From Bacteroidota bacterium (GTDB lineage: Bacteria > Bacteroidota > Bacteroidia > Chitinophagales > Chitinophagaceae): a stretch of 7,873 nucleotides of DNA. The notes beneath the pieces are model-generated. The model had not been told where the DNA came from, did no database searches, and saw nothing but the letters and a program-made list of their open reading frames with translations. How positions within the stretch are numbered: position 1 is the stretch's first letter; each line of letters opens with the position of its first letter. The stretch covers positions 1 to 7,873 of the forward strand of contig CANGMV010000041.1 of NCBI GenBank assembly GCA_947454745.1, written 5' to 3'. Of this stretch, positions 1-5,409 are shown in pieces. A program made the translations under genes and the position numbers.

Positions 1-1
1 T

Positions 2-994
2 CATAAAATTATATACACTCATTCCTTTGGGATGCAGGATATTGAGAAAAATATTCCATTAACAGACAATGCTATTTTCAGAATCGCATCTATTTCAAAA
101 TCCTTTTCGGCTACTTCTATTATGCAATTAGTAGAAGCCAATAAATTATCATTAGATGATGATTTTAGTAAACTCGTTGGATTTAAAGTACGTAATCCGA
201 AATTCCCGGAAACCGTGATTACCCTTAGAATGATCTTATCTCATACTTCGTCGGTAAATGATAGTCAGGGTTACTTTACTTTGGATGTGATTAATCCTAC
301 AAAGAATCCAAACTGGGCAAAATGTTATAGCGACTATGAGCCAGGCAAGGGCTATGCCTATTGCAATTTGAATTTTAATATGACAGGCGCGGTAATTGAA
401 AAAATTTCTGGAGAAAGATTTGATCAATATGTAAAGCATCATATTTTAGACCCCTTAGGATTATATGGCGGTTACTGTGTAGATTCATTAGACAAAACAC
501 GTTTTGCTACCTTATACGAATACAATAAGGACTCAGCTAAATTCATAGCTGCTTCGGCTGCATACAATCCAAGAAGCGAAGAAATAAAAAATCATGTCCT
601 TGGTGAAACCACTCCGATTTTTTCTCCAACTGGAGGAATGAAAATTAGTGCCACCGATTTAGCGAAATATATGATCATGCATAGTCGTCATGGAAAATAT
701 AAAGGAGGCCGCATTATTTCAAAAAATAGTTCTATTCAAATGCAAACTAAACTATCCGACGACGAAGGTTATGGTCTTGCGCTTGAAACCACCGACAAAT
801 TAATTCCTGGTGAAACCATGTGTGGGCATACTGGCTCAGCATACGGCTTATACAGTGCCATGTTTTTTAATGCAAAAAAGAAATTCGGCATTGTAGTAAT
901 ATGCAATGGTTGTGGCCCGGCATATGATACTGGATTTAATACAGTCATTAAAAGTGCCGTAAACAGTTTATATGATGCATTTATAAAAGAGTAA
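2..994 (+). CDS. Serine hydrolase, beta-lactamase/penicillin-binding fold (5'-truncated)
   Basis: This is the C-terminal majority of a class C beta-lactamase-type serine hydrolase (Beta-lactamase family, PF00144), a group that includes D-aminopeptidases, esterases and penicillin-binding-like proteins. The frame is open to the window edge. The residues before the first ATG at 32 read like the strand that normally precedes the catalytic motif in this family, so the true start lies outside the window. Counting from that ATG, the SxxK nucleophile motif is S20-I-S-K23, the second motif is Y110-C-N112, and the third is H266-T-G268 in place of KTG, a variant common in the esterase/peptidase members. 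A GG-x-K-I-S-A-T-D-L segment near 201 is also typical. Any signal peptide would be upstream and cannot be seen. The stop is TAA at 992-994, converging on the GNAT gene with a 10-nt gap. The exact substrate cannot be deduced; the family assignment is firm. Confidence 0.9.
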   Translation, partial: HKIIYTHSFGMQDIEKNIPLTDNAIFRIASISKSFSATSIMQLVEANKLSLDDDFSKLVGFKVRNPKFPETVITLRMILSHTSSVNDSQGYFTLDVINPTKNPNWAKCYSDYEPGKGYAYCNLNFNMTGAVIEKISGERFDQYVKHHILDPLGLYGGYCVDSLDKTRFATLYEYNKDSAKFIAASAAYNPRSEEIKNHVLGETTPIFSPTGGMKISATDLAKYMIMHSRHGKYKGGRIISKNSSIQMQTKLSDDEGYGLALETTDKLIPGETMCGHTGSAYGLYSAMFFNAKKKFGIVVICNGCGPAYDTGFNTVIKSAVNSLYDAFIKE

Positions 995-1018
995 TAACCA
1001 ACTATCATAAACTCTTTT
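985..1018. terminator. Weak inverted repeat between two convergent genes
   Basis: AAAAGAGT at 985-992 is the exact reverse complement of ACTCTTTT at 1011-1018, with an 18-nt loop. The repeat spans the convergent ends of the serine hydrolase and the GNAT gene, and its A and T runs would give a U-rich 3' side on both strands, as in a bidirectional terminator. The stem is only 8 bp with two G-C pairs and the loop is long, so it may be chance in AT-rich DNA. Confidence 0.25.
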
Positions 1019-1466
1019 CCATGTAAACCACCCCTTGGTTCGGATTGTGGTAATAGGGATCAATGCTATAAAAGCCATTGTTACTATATAGCTTAATAGC
1101 AGGTAACATAGTGTCAAGCGTATCCAAACGCATAGTAGTATAACCATTTAGCTTTGCACGATCACAAAGTAAGTCTAATAATTGCTGCCCTATCCCTTTA
1201 CCTCTGTAATTGGGTTTTATATACATGCGCTTTAATTCACAAACACCTTCCCCGATTTTCCGATAAGCAGCACAGGCAATGGCTTGGTCATTTTCATACA
1301 CAAGCAAAAGGCAGCCCGTGGGACTGCCATACATGCTATGTATACTTTTTAATTCTTCCTCAAATTTTTGAAACGCCAAACTAATATTCAATGAATTGGC
1401 ATATTCTTGAAACAATGCAATCGCATCATTGAGTTGTTGATCAGTATGAGGGTGTATGTATTCCAA
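1005..1466 (-). CDS. GNAT family N-acetyltransferase (TTG start)
   Basis: This is a 153-residue Gcn5-related N-acetyltransferase, which transfers acetyl from acetyl-CoA to an amine of unknown identity; it is cytosolic. The acetyl-CoA pyrophosphate loop (motif A) is R88-G-K-G-I-G93, preceded by the beta strand C-E-L-K-R-M-Y-I. The motif B part, from N108-G-Y through R-L-D-T-L to L-Y-S-N-N-G-F132, is characteristic of one bacterial GNAT subgroup, and the helix near 17-26 (A-L-F-Q-E-Y-A-N-S-L) matches its usual N terminus. The start is TTG at 1464-1466: there is no in-frame ATG before Met45, which would remove the first helix. ATT at 1467-1469 is a less likely alternative. The gene begins 3 nt after the TAG of the PepSY gene and in the same frame, so translation is probably coupled to that gene. 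The function beyond acetyl transfer is unknown. Confidence 0.88.
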   Translation of the reverse strand: MEYIHPHTDQQLNDAIALFQEYANSLNISLAFQKFEEELKSIHSMYGSPTGCLLLVYENDQAIACAAYRKIGEGVCELKRMYIKPNYRGKGIGQQLLDLLCDRAKLNGYTTMRLDTLDTMLPAIKLYSNNGFYSIDPYYHNPNQGVVYMEKSL

Positions 1467-1469
1467 AAT

Positions 1470-1991
1470 CTAACTTAATAATACGAGTACAATTGAAGCA
1501 GCAATGCCAATTACTGTTAATATAACACCACTACTAAACGCTTTGGTGCCGGGCTTAAACATCCAAAAAGCCGATACGCACATAAAGAATAAAGCCACAG
1601 CAAAAATGACTGTAAAATAATGAACCAACCCTTTGCTGTTTGATTTATGTAATTCAGTAACTGCTTTCACCCATGAATACCATTCCTTAGTTACATATTT
1701 CACTTCGCCAGTTGCTGTATTGTAAGAGCCGTCTTTGAAAAATAAAGTAGTGCCTTCGGTTTTTTCAATCTTTAATTCTCTTTGCTTAATGGCCTTTCCT
1801 AACTTTTCAGCGTCTAAATTAGCCTCGATCGTTTTTTCATTTTTCACTTCATGTTTTAACAAAGAAGTGTCTCTGTAGGTTTGTACGATTCCGCTCAATG
1901 CATATATTACTACTAAGCCTACAATAAAAAATCCTATTTTATTGTGTAAGTCGCGCATAGTCCTGCGCATTTTGGTTGAAGTTTGCTCCAT
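1470..1991 (-). CDS. PepSY-type transmembrane protein
   Basis: This 173-residue inner-membrane protein resembles the PepSY-associated TM family. Residues 10-40 (R-x-T-M-R-D-L-H-N-K then a hydrophobic helix ending L-S-G-I-V-Q-T-Y-R) match the usual first helix, which follows a short cytoplasmic Arg-rich end. Residues 56-100 form a small extracytoplasmic domain with the PepSY-like D-G-S-Y-x-x-x-T-G-E-V pattern. Residues 104-145 (W-x-x-W-V-K-A-V-T-E-L-H-K, then a helix ending S-A-F-W-M-F-K-P) match the second helix, and a third helix lies at about 153-172. H16, H115 and H124 could be heme or metal ligands, which is inference. Larger relatives often sit beside TonB receptors and are thought to act in siderophore-iron reduction; this one is about half that size. 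ATG at 1989-1991 is the start. No clear promoter or Shine-Dalgarno was seen in the 152-base gap upstream. Confidence 0.75.
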   Translation of the reverse strand: MEQTSTKMRRTMRDLHNKIGFFIVGLVVIYALSGIVQTYRDTSLLKHEVKNEKTIEANLDAEKLGKAIKQRELKIEKTEGTTLFFKDGSYNTATGEVKYVTKEWYSWVKAVTELHKSNSKGLVHYFTVIFAVALFFMCVSAFWMFKPGTKAFSSGVILTVIGIAASIVLVLLS

Positions 1992-2143
1992 TTTACGATT
2001 TTAATAAATGTATAGACAACAAGTTATTAAAAAAGTTTATTCAAGTTTCAATAAAAGGGAAAATTTATAAAAAATCGATATTATCAAATTATTAAAAAGA
2101 TTGGACGATAAATAAAAAAGCCTCCTTGTTGATCAATTGATTG

Positions 2144-2866
2144 TTATGGATTCATCATATTAAACCCGTTAACAATGGTATCATTATTGGCCTTTAACCT
2201 GCCTTCACTCATACCAAAAGTTAATTCATTGCTTCCATTTTTTAATTGCTCAAAAATAGTTTCAATAAATTCACTCACTGGAGGGTAGGCGTCGTGAATT
2301 CCTTTGCCACCCAAATCTGTGTTTAGTGCAGGAGGAATGATTTCAATCACTTCTATTTCGGCATCTTTTAATTGACGTCTTAATGAAAGGGTGAATGAAC
2401 GCATAAATGCCTTTGTAGCACAATAAACTGGTGCCTTTGCTAATGGAATAAAAGCAAGTCCCGAAGTTACATTCATAATAGTTTTAATGGACTTTAAACC
2501 AGTAAACAGGTTGGCTAAATGAATAGGGGCCAAAACATTAGTTGTGATTTCTTCATGTGCTCTTTCATAAAAACTATCTTCTTGAACATCCATCCAATTT
2601 TGAATACCTGCATTATTTATAAGCACATTGGTGTCGGGGTGATTTGCCTCAACCCAATTTAATAATTCTATTCTTTCGCTTTCATCCGACAAATCACAAA
2701 CTTTGGTAATGACTGTTGGAAATTTAGCAGCTGCAGTTGCCAGCACATCTTCTCTTCTTCCACAAATTATAACAGTATTGCCTTCCTGAATAAACCTTTC
2801 AGTTAATCCTAATCCAATTCCACTCGCGCCACCTGTAATTAATATTTTATTCCCTGAAATTTGCAT
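2144..2866 (-). CDS. Short-chain dehydrogenase/reductase, DltE-like
   Basis: This 240-residue classical SDR, an NAD(P)-dependent oxidoreductase of the cytosol, is closest in character to the DltE-like group (COG3967). The Rossmann glycine motif is T11-G-G-A-S-G-I-G18. G36-R-R38 after the second strand suggests NADP(H) preference. D58 is placed to contact adenine, and N84-N-A-G87 is present. The catalytic tetrad is complete: N110, S135, Y148 and K152 (Y-C-A-T-K). P178-P179 follows the active site, as in many SDRs. The length is normal for the family. ATG at 2864-2866 opens with M-Q-I-S-G-N-K-I-L-I-T-G-G, the usual N terminus. Despite the DltE name, Bacteroidota lack a standard lipoteichoic acid pathway, so D-alanylation should not be assumed and the substrate is unknown. 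The 79-base gap upstream suggests it may have its own promoter, separate from the Cys-rich cluster. Confidence 0.93.
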   Translation of the reverse strand: MQISGNKILITGGASGIGLGLTERFIQEGNTVIICGRREDVLATAAAKFPTVITKVCDLSDESERIELLNWVEANHPDTNVLINNAGIQNWMDVQEDSFYERAHEEITTNVLAPIHLANLFTGLKSIKTIMNVTSGLAFIPLAKAPVYCATKAFMRSFTLSLRRQLKDAEIEVIEIIPPALNTDLGGKGIHDAYPPVSEFIETIFEQLKNGSNELTFGMSEGRLKANNDTIVNGFNMMNP

Positions 2867-2881
2867 AGTTTTAAATTTTGT

Positions 2882-2889
2882 CTAAGATA
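2882..2889 (-). promoter_or_regulatory. Possible Bacteroidota -7 element before the SDR gene
   Basis: Read on the minus strand, TATCTTAG differs by one base from the Bacteroidota -7 consensus TAnnTTTG and lies 15 nt before the SDR start codon. I found no TTG-type -33 element at 19-21 nt upstream. Matches of this quality are expected by chance in AT-rich DNA, so this is only a candidate. Confidence 0.2.
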
Positions 2890-2945
2890 CTACAACTGGC
2901 TTTCTTGTTTTCGTATACTTAATAACATTCCTAAAATCGAAACGA

Positions 2946-3278
2946 TTATAATTTATCAATGATTTCAAAATAGGTCGCAACAAACTTGTCGCCAACAATA
3001 TCTCCTTGCACTTTTGCTTTTCTAATAGCATTGCAAAATCCATCTTTAGCATGAGCATCACCAAATGCATCTATATCAGCTTTTTCCACAAAATAGGATT
3101 TGCCGTCAATACGCACAGCTAAAGTACACCCCTTGCCAGTCATTTTAAATTGACACTGACCACAGGAAGCTTCAACAACTAATACATTTTTATTGGGGTC
3201 AATTATTTTTTTTGGTAGATTTTGTCCAAAACTAAATGAAGTGATAAATAGCAATGCGAATAAAATATATGATTTCAT
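2946..3278 (-). CDS. Secreted CGQC-motif protein, DUF6370-like
   Basis: This 110-residue protein has a clear Sec signal peptide (M-K-S-Y then a hydrophobic stretch, with likely cleavage after S-F-G at residue 18), so it is predicted to be periplasmic or secreted. The mature part has four cysteines: C39-G-Q-C42, C51 in G-K-G-C-T-L-A-V, and C82 in D-G-F-C-N-A-I-R. H76 lies in a G-D-A-H-A-K-D-G-F-C segment. This arrangement matches what I recognise as the Bacteroidota DUF6370 family, which has no established function. The CxxC pair plus two more Cys could form disulfides or hold a metal; the sequence does not decide. The start ATG is 23 nt after the stop of the barrel-like protein, so the two genes are very probably cotranscribed, and it is the last gene of the Cys-rich trio. 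The start choice is secure because it gives a canonical signal peptide. Confidence 0.85.
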   Translation of the reverse strand: MKSYILFALLFITSFSFGQNLPKKIIDPNKNVLVVEASCGQCQFKMTGKGCTLAVRIDGKSYFVEKADIDAFGDAHAKDGFCNAIRKAKVQGDIVGDKFVATYFEIIDKL

Positions 3279-3301
3279 AATATGATTTTAAAAATTAATT
3301 A

Positions 3302-4243
3302 TTAAAAACTATAACTAATATGTGCAGTGCCTTTCCGATTCATATTGGTTTGCCCTGCTGCATAATTTTGTTGAATTGGCAATTGCATATTTACACCAAT
3401 CGAAATTTTCTTTACACTTACTTCAACGCCACCCAATAAATTAACACTATGTCCTCCTGTTCGATATGTACCATTGTCAATACCCTCTGTAAGGTTTATT
3501 AAATGTCCCTCTAGCTTATTGCCTTCATTATTTTCAATCTGCAAGCCAAAATTGGGTGTTATATCCGTATTCTTATTATTGAAATTATAAAAAGTAATAG
3601 TATTTAAAGTAAGCTTGTTACCGAATTGGTACCCGAATTTATTTTGTGTGTTTATTTTATAATTTAAATTACTTGCAATTCCCCAATTTTCTACCTGATA
3701 CAGGTCCCTTGTGTTTATAATGAAATCAGTACTTCCCGATCCTAATTGCGCATTTACATCCGCCAAAGTAACATCTAGTTCTCGAGGATTTACACTAAAA
3801 TTACCCGTATTCAATTTTACACCTCCTCCTATCCAAAGTTGATGCGATAACATTTTTTTATCATTTACAATATGGTGCTTATTGATTAATTGGTAATTCG
3901 TCAAAATGGAGATATCACCTATGCCTTTGTTATCGGCAGTTCCGTCATCACTAACTTGTTTATTGTATTGATATGGGATAAATGTGAATATTTGCCATTT
4001 TTTTGACAAATTAAATCCCGACCAAAGTTCATATGACTGATAAGTGTTACTACTATACTGTGAAGGGTCGTTTTTTAAGACCGTTTTATAATCACTAAAA
4101 TTATATCTAACCCCTATGAATTTGGAGTCAAATTTGGGATACATTCCTAAATATAAATTTCCGCCACCGCATCCGCAAATACTGCATGCATTTGCATTAT
4201 AAGCCAATAACAAAATAGTTATGGCCATGAAAATATTTTTCAT
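3302..4243 (-). CDS. Predicted outer-membrane beta-barrel protein with N-terminal SICGCGGG motif
   Basis: This 313-residue exported protein has a signal peptide at about 1-19 (ends Y-N-A-N-A). The mature N terminus then begins C20-S-I-C23-G-C25-G-G-G-N-L-Y-L-G, a compact three-Cys motif. The rest alternates polar and hydrophobic residues in many short strands (for example W-Q-I-F-T-F-I-P-Y-Q-Y and I-G-I-G-V-N-M-Q-L-P-I equivalents) and ends in H-I-S-Y-S-F; the terminal aromatic residue is typical of outer-membrane barrels. It resembles Bacteroidota proteins labelled transporter or MetA-pathway-like, but I cannot name a family with certainty and there is no TonB box or plug domain. The -1 to -3 residues A-N-A do not make a lipobox, so lipidation of C20 is unlikely. 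It sits between the HCNGKC protein (34-nt gap) and the CGQC protein (23-nt gap), which suggests a shared envelope role. Metal binding by the Cys motif is inference. Confidence 0.8.
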   Translation of the reverse strand: MKNIFMAITILLLAYNANACSICGCGGGNLYLGMYPKFDSKFIGVRYNFSDYKTVLKNDPSQYSSNTYQSYELWSGFNLSKKWQIFTFIPYQYNKQVSDDGTADNKGIGDISILTNYQLINKHHIVNDKKMLSHQLWIGGGVKLNTGNFSVNPRELDVTLADVNAQLGSGSTDFIINTRDLYQVENWGIASNLNYKINTQNKFGYQFGNKLTLNTITFYNFNNKNTDITPNFGLQIENNEGNKLEGHLINLTEGIDNGTYRTGGHSVNLLGGVEVSVKKISIGVNMQLPIQQNYAAGQTNMNRKGTAHISYSF

Positions 4244-4277
4244 AGTTGAATTAATTAATTGTAATAAAATTTAAAAG

Positions 4278-4718
4278 CTAAATAGTATTACAATGAGAAG
4301 GCGGGTGAAAAATTGAACTTAAATAGCTGGAAACAACCAAACTATTGTGATTAGTATACAATTTCGAATTATTTGTTATACAAAGTTCTAAAGAAGGAAA
4401 AAAAGATTTTGAAGATAGAACCACATCTGGTTGATTAAATTTAGGCGAAGCGGTTCCAGCCCCGGTATCACCTTCTTGCTTTTTAATTTTTTTAAGCATC
4501 TGACACTTCCCATTACAATGTAGCATTGGCTTAGCCTTGTTAACACAGGCTTTTTTATATGCATTTAAATTGACCATATAATCTGCTAGCACAAGGGATC
4601 TTGAGAAAGTATGTGCTATAAGCGAAGTGAATAATAATATGACAATGGTATATTTCAAACTAGCGCAAAGATAATAGATTGCAATAAAAAATAAATAATT
4701 ATAGCTGATAAAAGTCAT
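4278..4718 (-). CDS. Small membrane-anchored protein with HCNGKC and C-terminal FHPP motifs
   Basis: This protein is up to 146 residues and is of a type recurrent in Bacteroidota but without an assigned function. A hydrophobic N-terminal segment (about 1-38) is followed by a polar region with C58, then H67-C-N-G-K-C72-Q-M-L-K-K-I-K-K, and a C terminus with I-F-H138-P-P-S-H142-C143. The His/Cys clusters could bind copper or another soft metal. Two starts are possible: ATG at 4716-4718, or TTG at 4656-4658 (codon 21), which would give M-K-Y-T-I-V-I-L-L-F as a compact signal or anchor and better matches the family's usual N terminus as I recall it. The ATG leaves only 19 nt to the divergent methyltransferase, whereas the TTG leaves 79 nt for two promoters. 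It is the first gene of the Cys-rich cluster. Role in metal handling is inference from motifs and neighbours. Confidence 0.75.
   Translation of the reverse strand: MTFISYNYLFFIAIYYLCASLKYTIVILLFTSLIAHTFSRSLVLADYMVNLNAYKKACVNKAKPMLHCNGKCQMLKKIKKQEGDTGAGTASPKFNQPDVVLSSKSFFPSLELCITNNSKLYTNHNSLVVSSYLSSIFHPPSHCNTI
4666..4673 (-). promoter_or_regulatory. Candidate Bacteroidota -7 promoter element for the Cys-rich cluster
   Basis: Read on the minus strand the octamer is TATCTTTG, a perfect match to the Bacteroidota -7 consensus TAnnTTTG. It lies just before the alternative TTG start of the HCNGKC gene (4658) and downstream of the ATG at 4718. If used, transcription would begin only a few bases before the TTG and would exclude the ATG. 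I saw no TTG-type -33 element at the usual 19-21 nt spacing (a TTG occurs only 8 nt upstream), so support is partial. Confidence 0.3.
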
Positions 4719-4737
4719 TTATCACTATTTTCAACGA

Positions 4738-5370
4738 ATGAACTACCCGGTTGGCTTACTAAAAGCAACAGAAAAATTAGAAATTTATATTCCAATTCCA
4801 GAATTGGTGAAGTCAACTTATGAGCTATTGATCAAAAAAAATCCAACTACCTCATTCCCTTTTTGGGCTAAAATATGGGCTTCCTCAAAAGCGTTAACTG
4901 ATTTTTTAAAATCAAAACCCGAATGGATACAAGGTAAAAAGGTATTAGAAATGGGAGCAGGGATTGGTGTTCCAAGTTTTTCGATTGCACACTTAGTAAA
5001 TGAAATTATCATTAGCGATTATAATAAGGATGCAGTTAAATTACTCGAAAAAAATATAGCGTACCTAAATTTAAAGAATACAAAAGCAATGTGTTTAGAT
5101 TGGAATGATTTCCAAGTAAACTTGCCTGCGGATATTGTATTGCTTAGTGACATTAACTATGCGCCAGATCAATTTAATGCGCTTCTATTAGTGATTAAAC
5201 AATATTTAATGATGGGTGCTCGAATTATAATTGCAACCCCTCAGCGTATTATGGGCATCAGTTTTATTAAGGCAATTGAGGCTTATATTACCTATGCTGA
5301 TGTTATAACAATAATTGAAGAAAACCTTCAAACTGATATAAGCATTCTTATGTTAAGTAAAAATGAGTAA
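4738..5370 (+). CDS. Class I SAM-dependent methyltransferase, Methyltransf_16-like
   Basis: This 210-residue cytosolic methyltransferase has a class I Rossmann fold. The N-terminal P41-F-W-A-K-I-W-A-S-S is the conserved entry segment of the Methyltransf_16 group, which includes many protein-lysine methyltransferases such as the ETFB and METTL21 types. Motif I is V69-L-E-M-G-A-G-I-G77. D94 at the end of the second strand should bind the SAM ribose. D121-W122 fits the group's adenine-contacting position, and S137-D-I-N-Y141 is the motif IV equivalent of its usual D-x-x-Y. The length is typical. The start ATG at 4738 is used because it leaves a normal N terminus; it lacks a Shine-Dalgarno sequence. 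The gene is divergent from the Cys-rich cluster and 39 nt upstream of the multi-helix membrane protein gene, with which it is probably cotranscribed. The protein or small-molecule substrate cannot be read from the sequence. Confidence 0.87.
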   Translation: MNYPVGLLKATEKLEIYIPIPELVKSTYELLIKKNPTTSFPFWAKIWASSKALTDFLKSKPEWIQGKKVLEMGAGIGVPSFSIAHLVNEIIISDYNKDAVKLLEKNIAYLNLKNTKAMCLDWNDFQVNLPADIVLLSDINYAPDQFNALLLVIKQYLMMGARIIIATPQRIMGISFIKAIEAYITYADVITIIEENLQTDISILMLSKNE

Positions 5371-5409
5371 ATTTAGGATAATGGTAACTGAAACTTAAAA
5401 TGCCTTCTC

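Noticed and set aside
32..34. ATG at 32 as the true start of the serine hydrolase
   Set aside because: The frame continues upstream without a stop and the residues before it match the family, with the catalytic SxxK only 20 residues after this ATG; the protein is cut by the window edge instead.
2121..2127. CCTCCTT on the plus strand (AAGGAGG on the minus strand), resembling a Shine-Dalgarno sequence
   Set aside because: No start codon with a usable frame follows it on the minus strand, and genes in this window do not use such sites. It also fails as a terminator: the T run after it has no matching GC-rich upstream arm.
2882..3070. Open minus-strand frame of 62 codons overlapping the CGQC gene and the gap after it
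   Set aside because: It lies mostly inside the CGQC gene in another frame, its translation has no recognisable motif or signal peptide, and no start signal supports it.
4249..4260. Perfect palindrome AATTAATTAATT between the barrel gene and the HCNGKC gene
   Set aside because: It is low-complexity AT sequence in a 34-nt intergenic gap, where such palindromes are expected by chance; there is no second copy that would suggest an operator.
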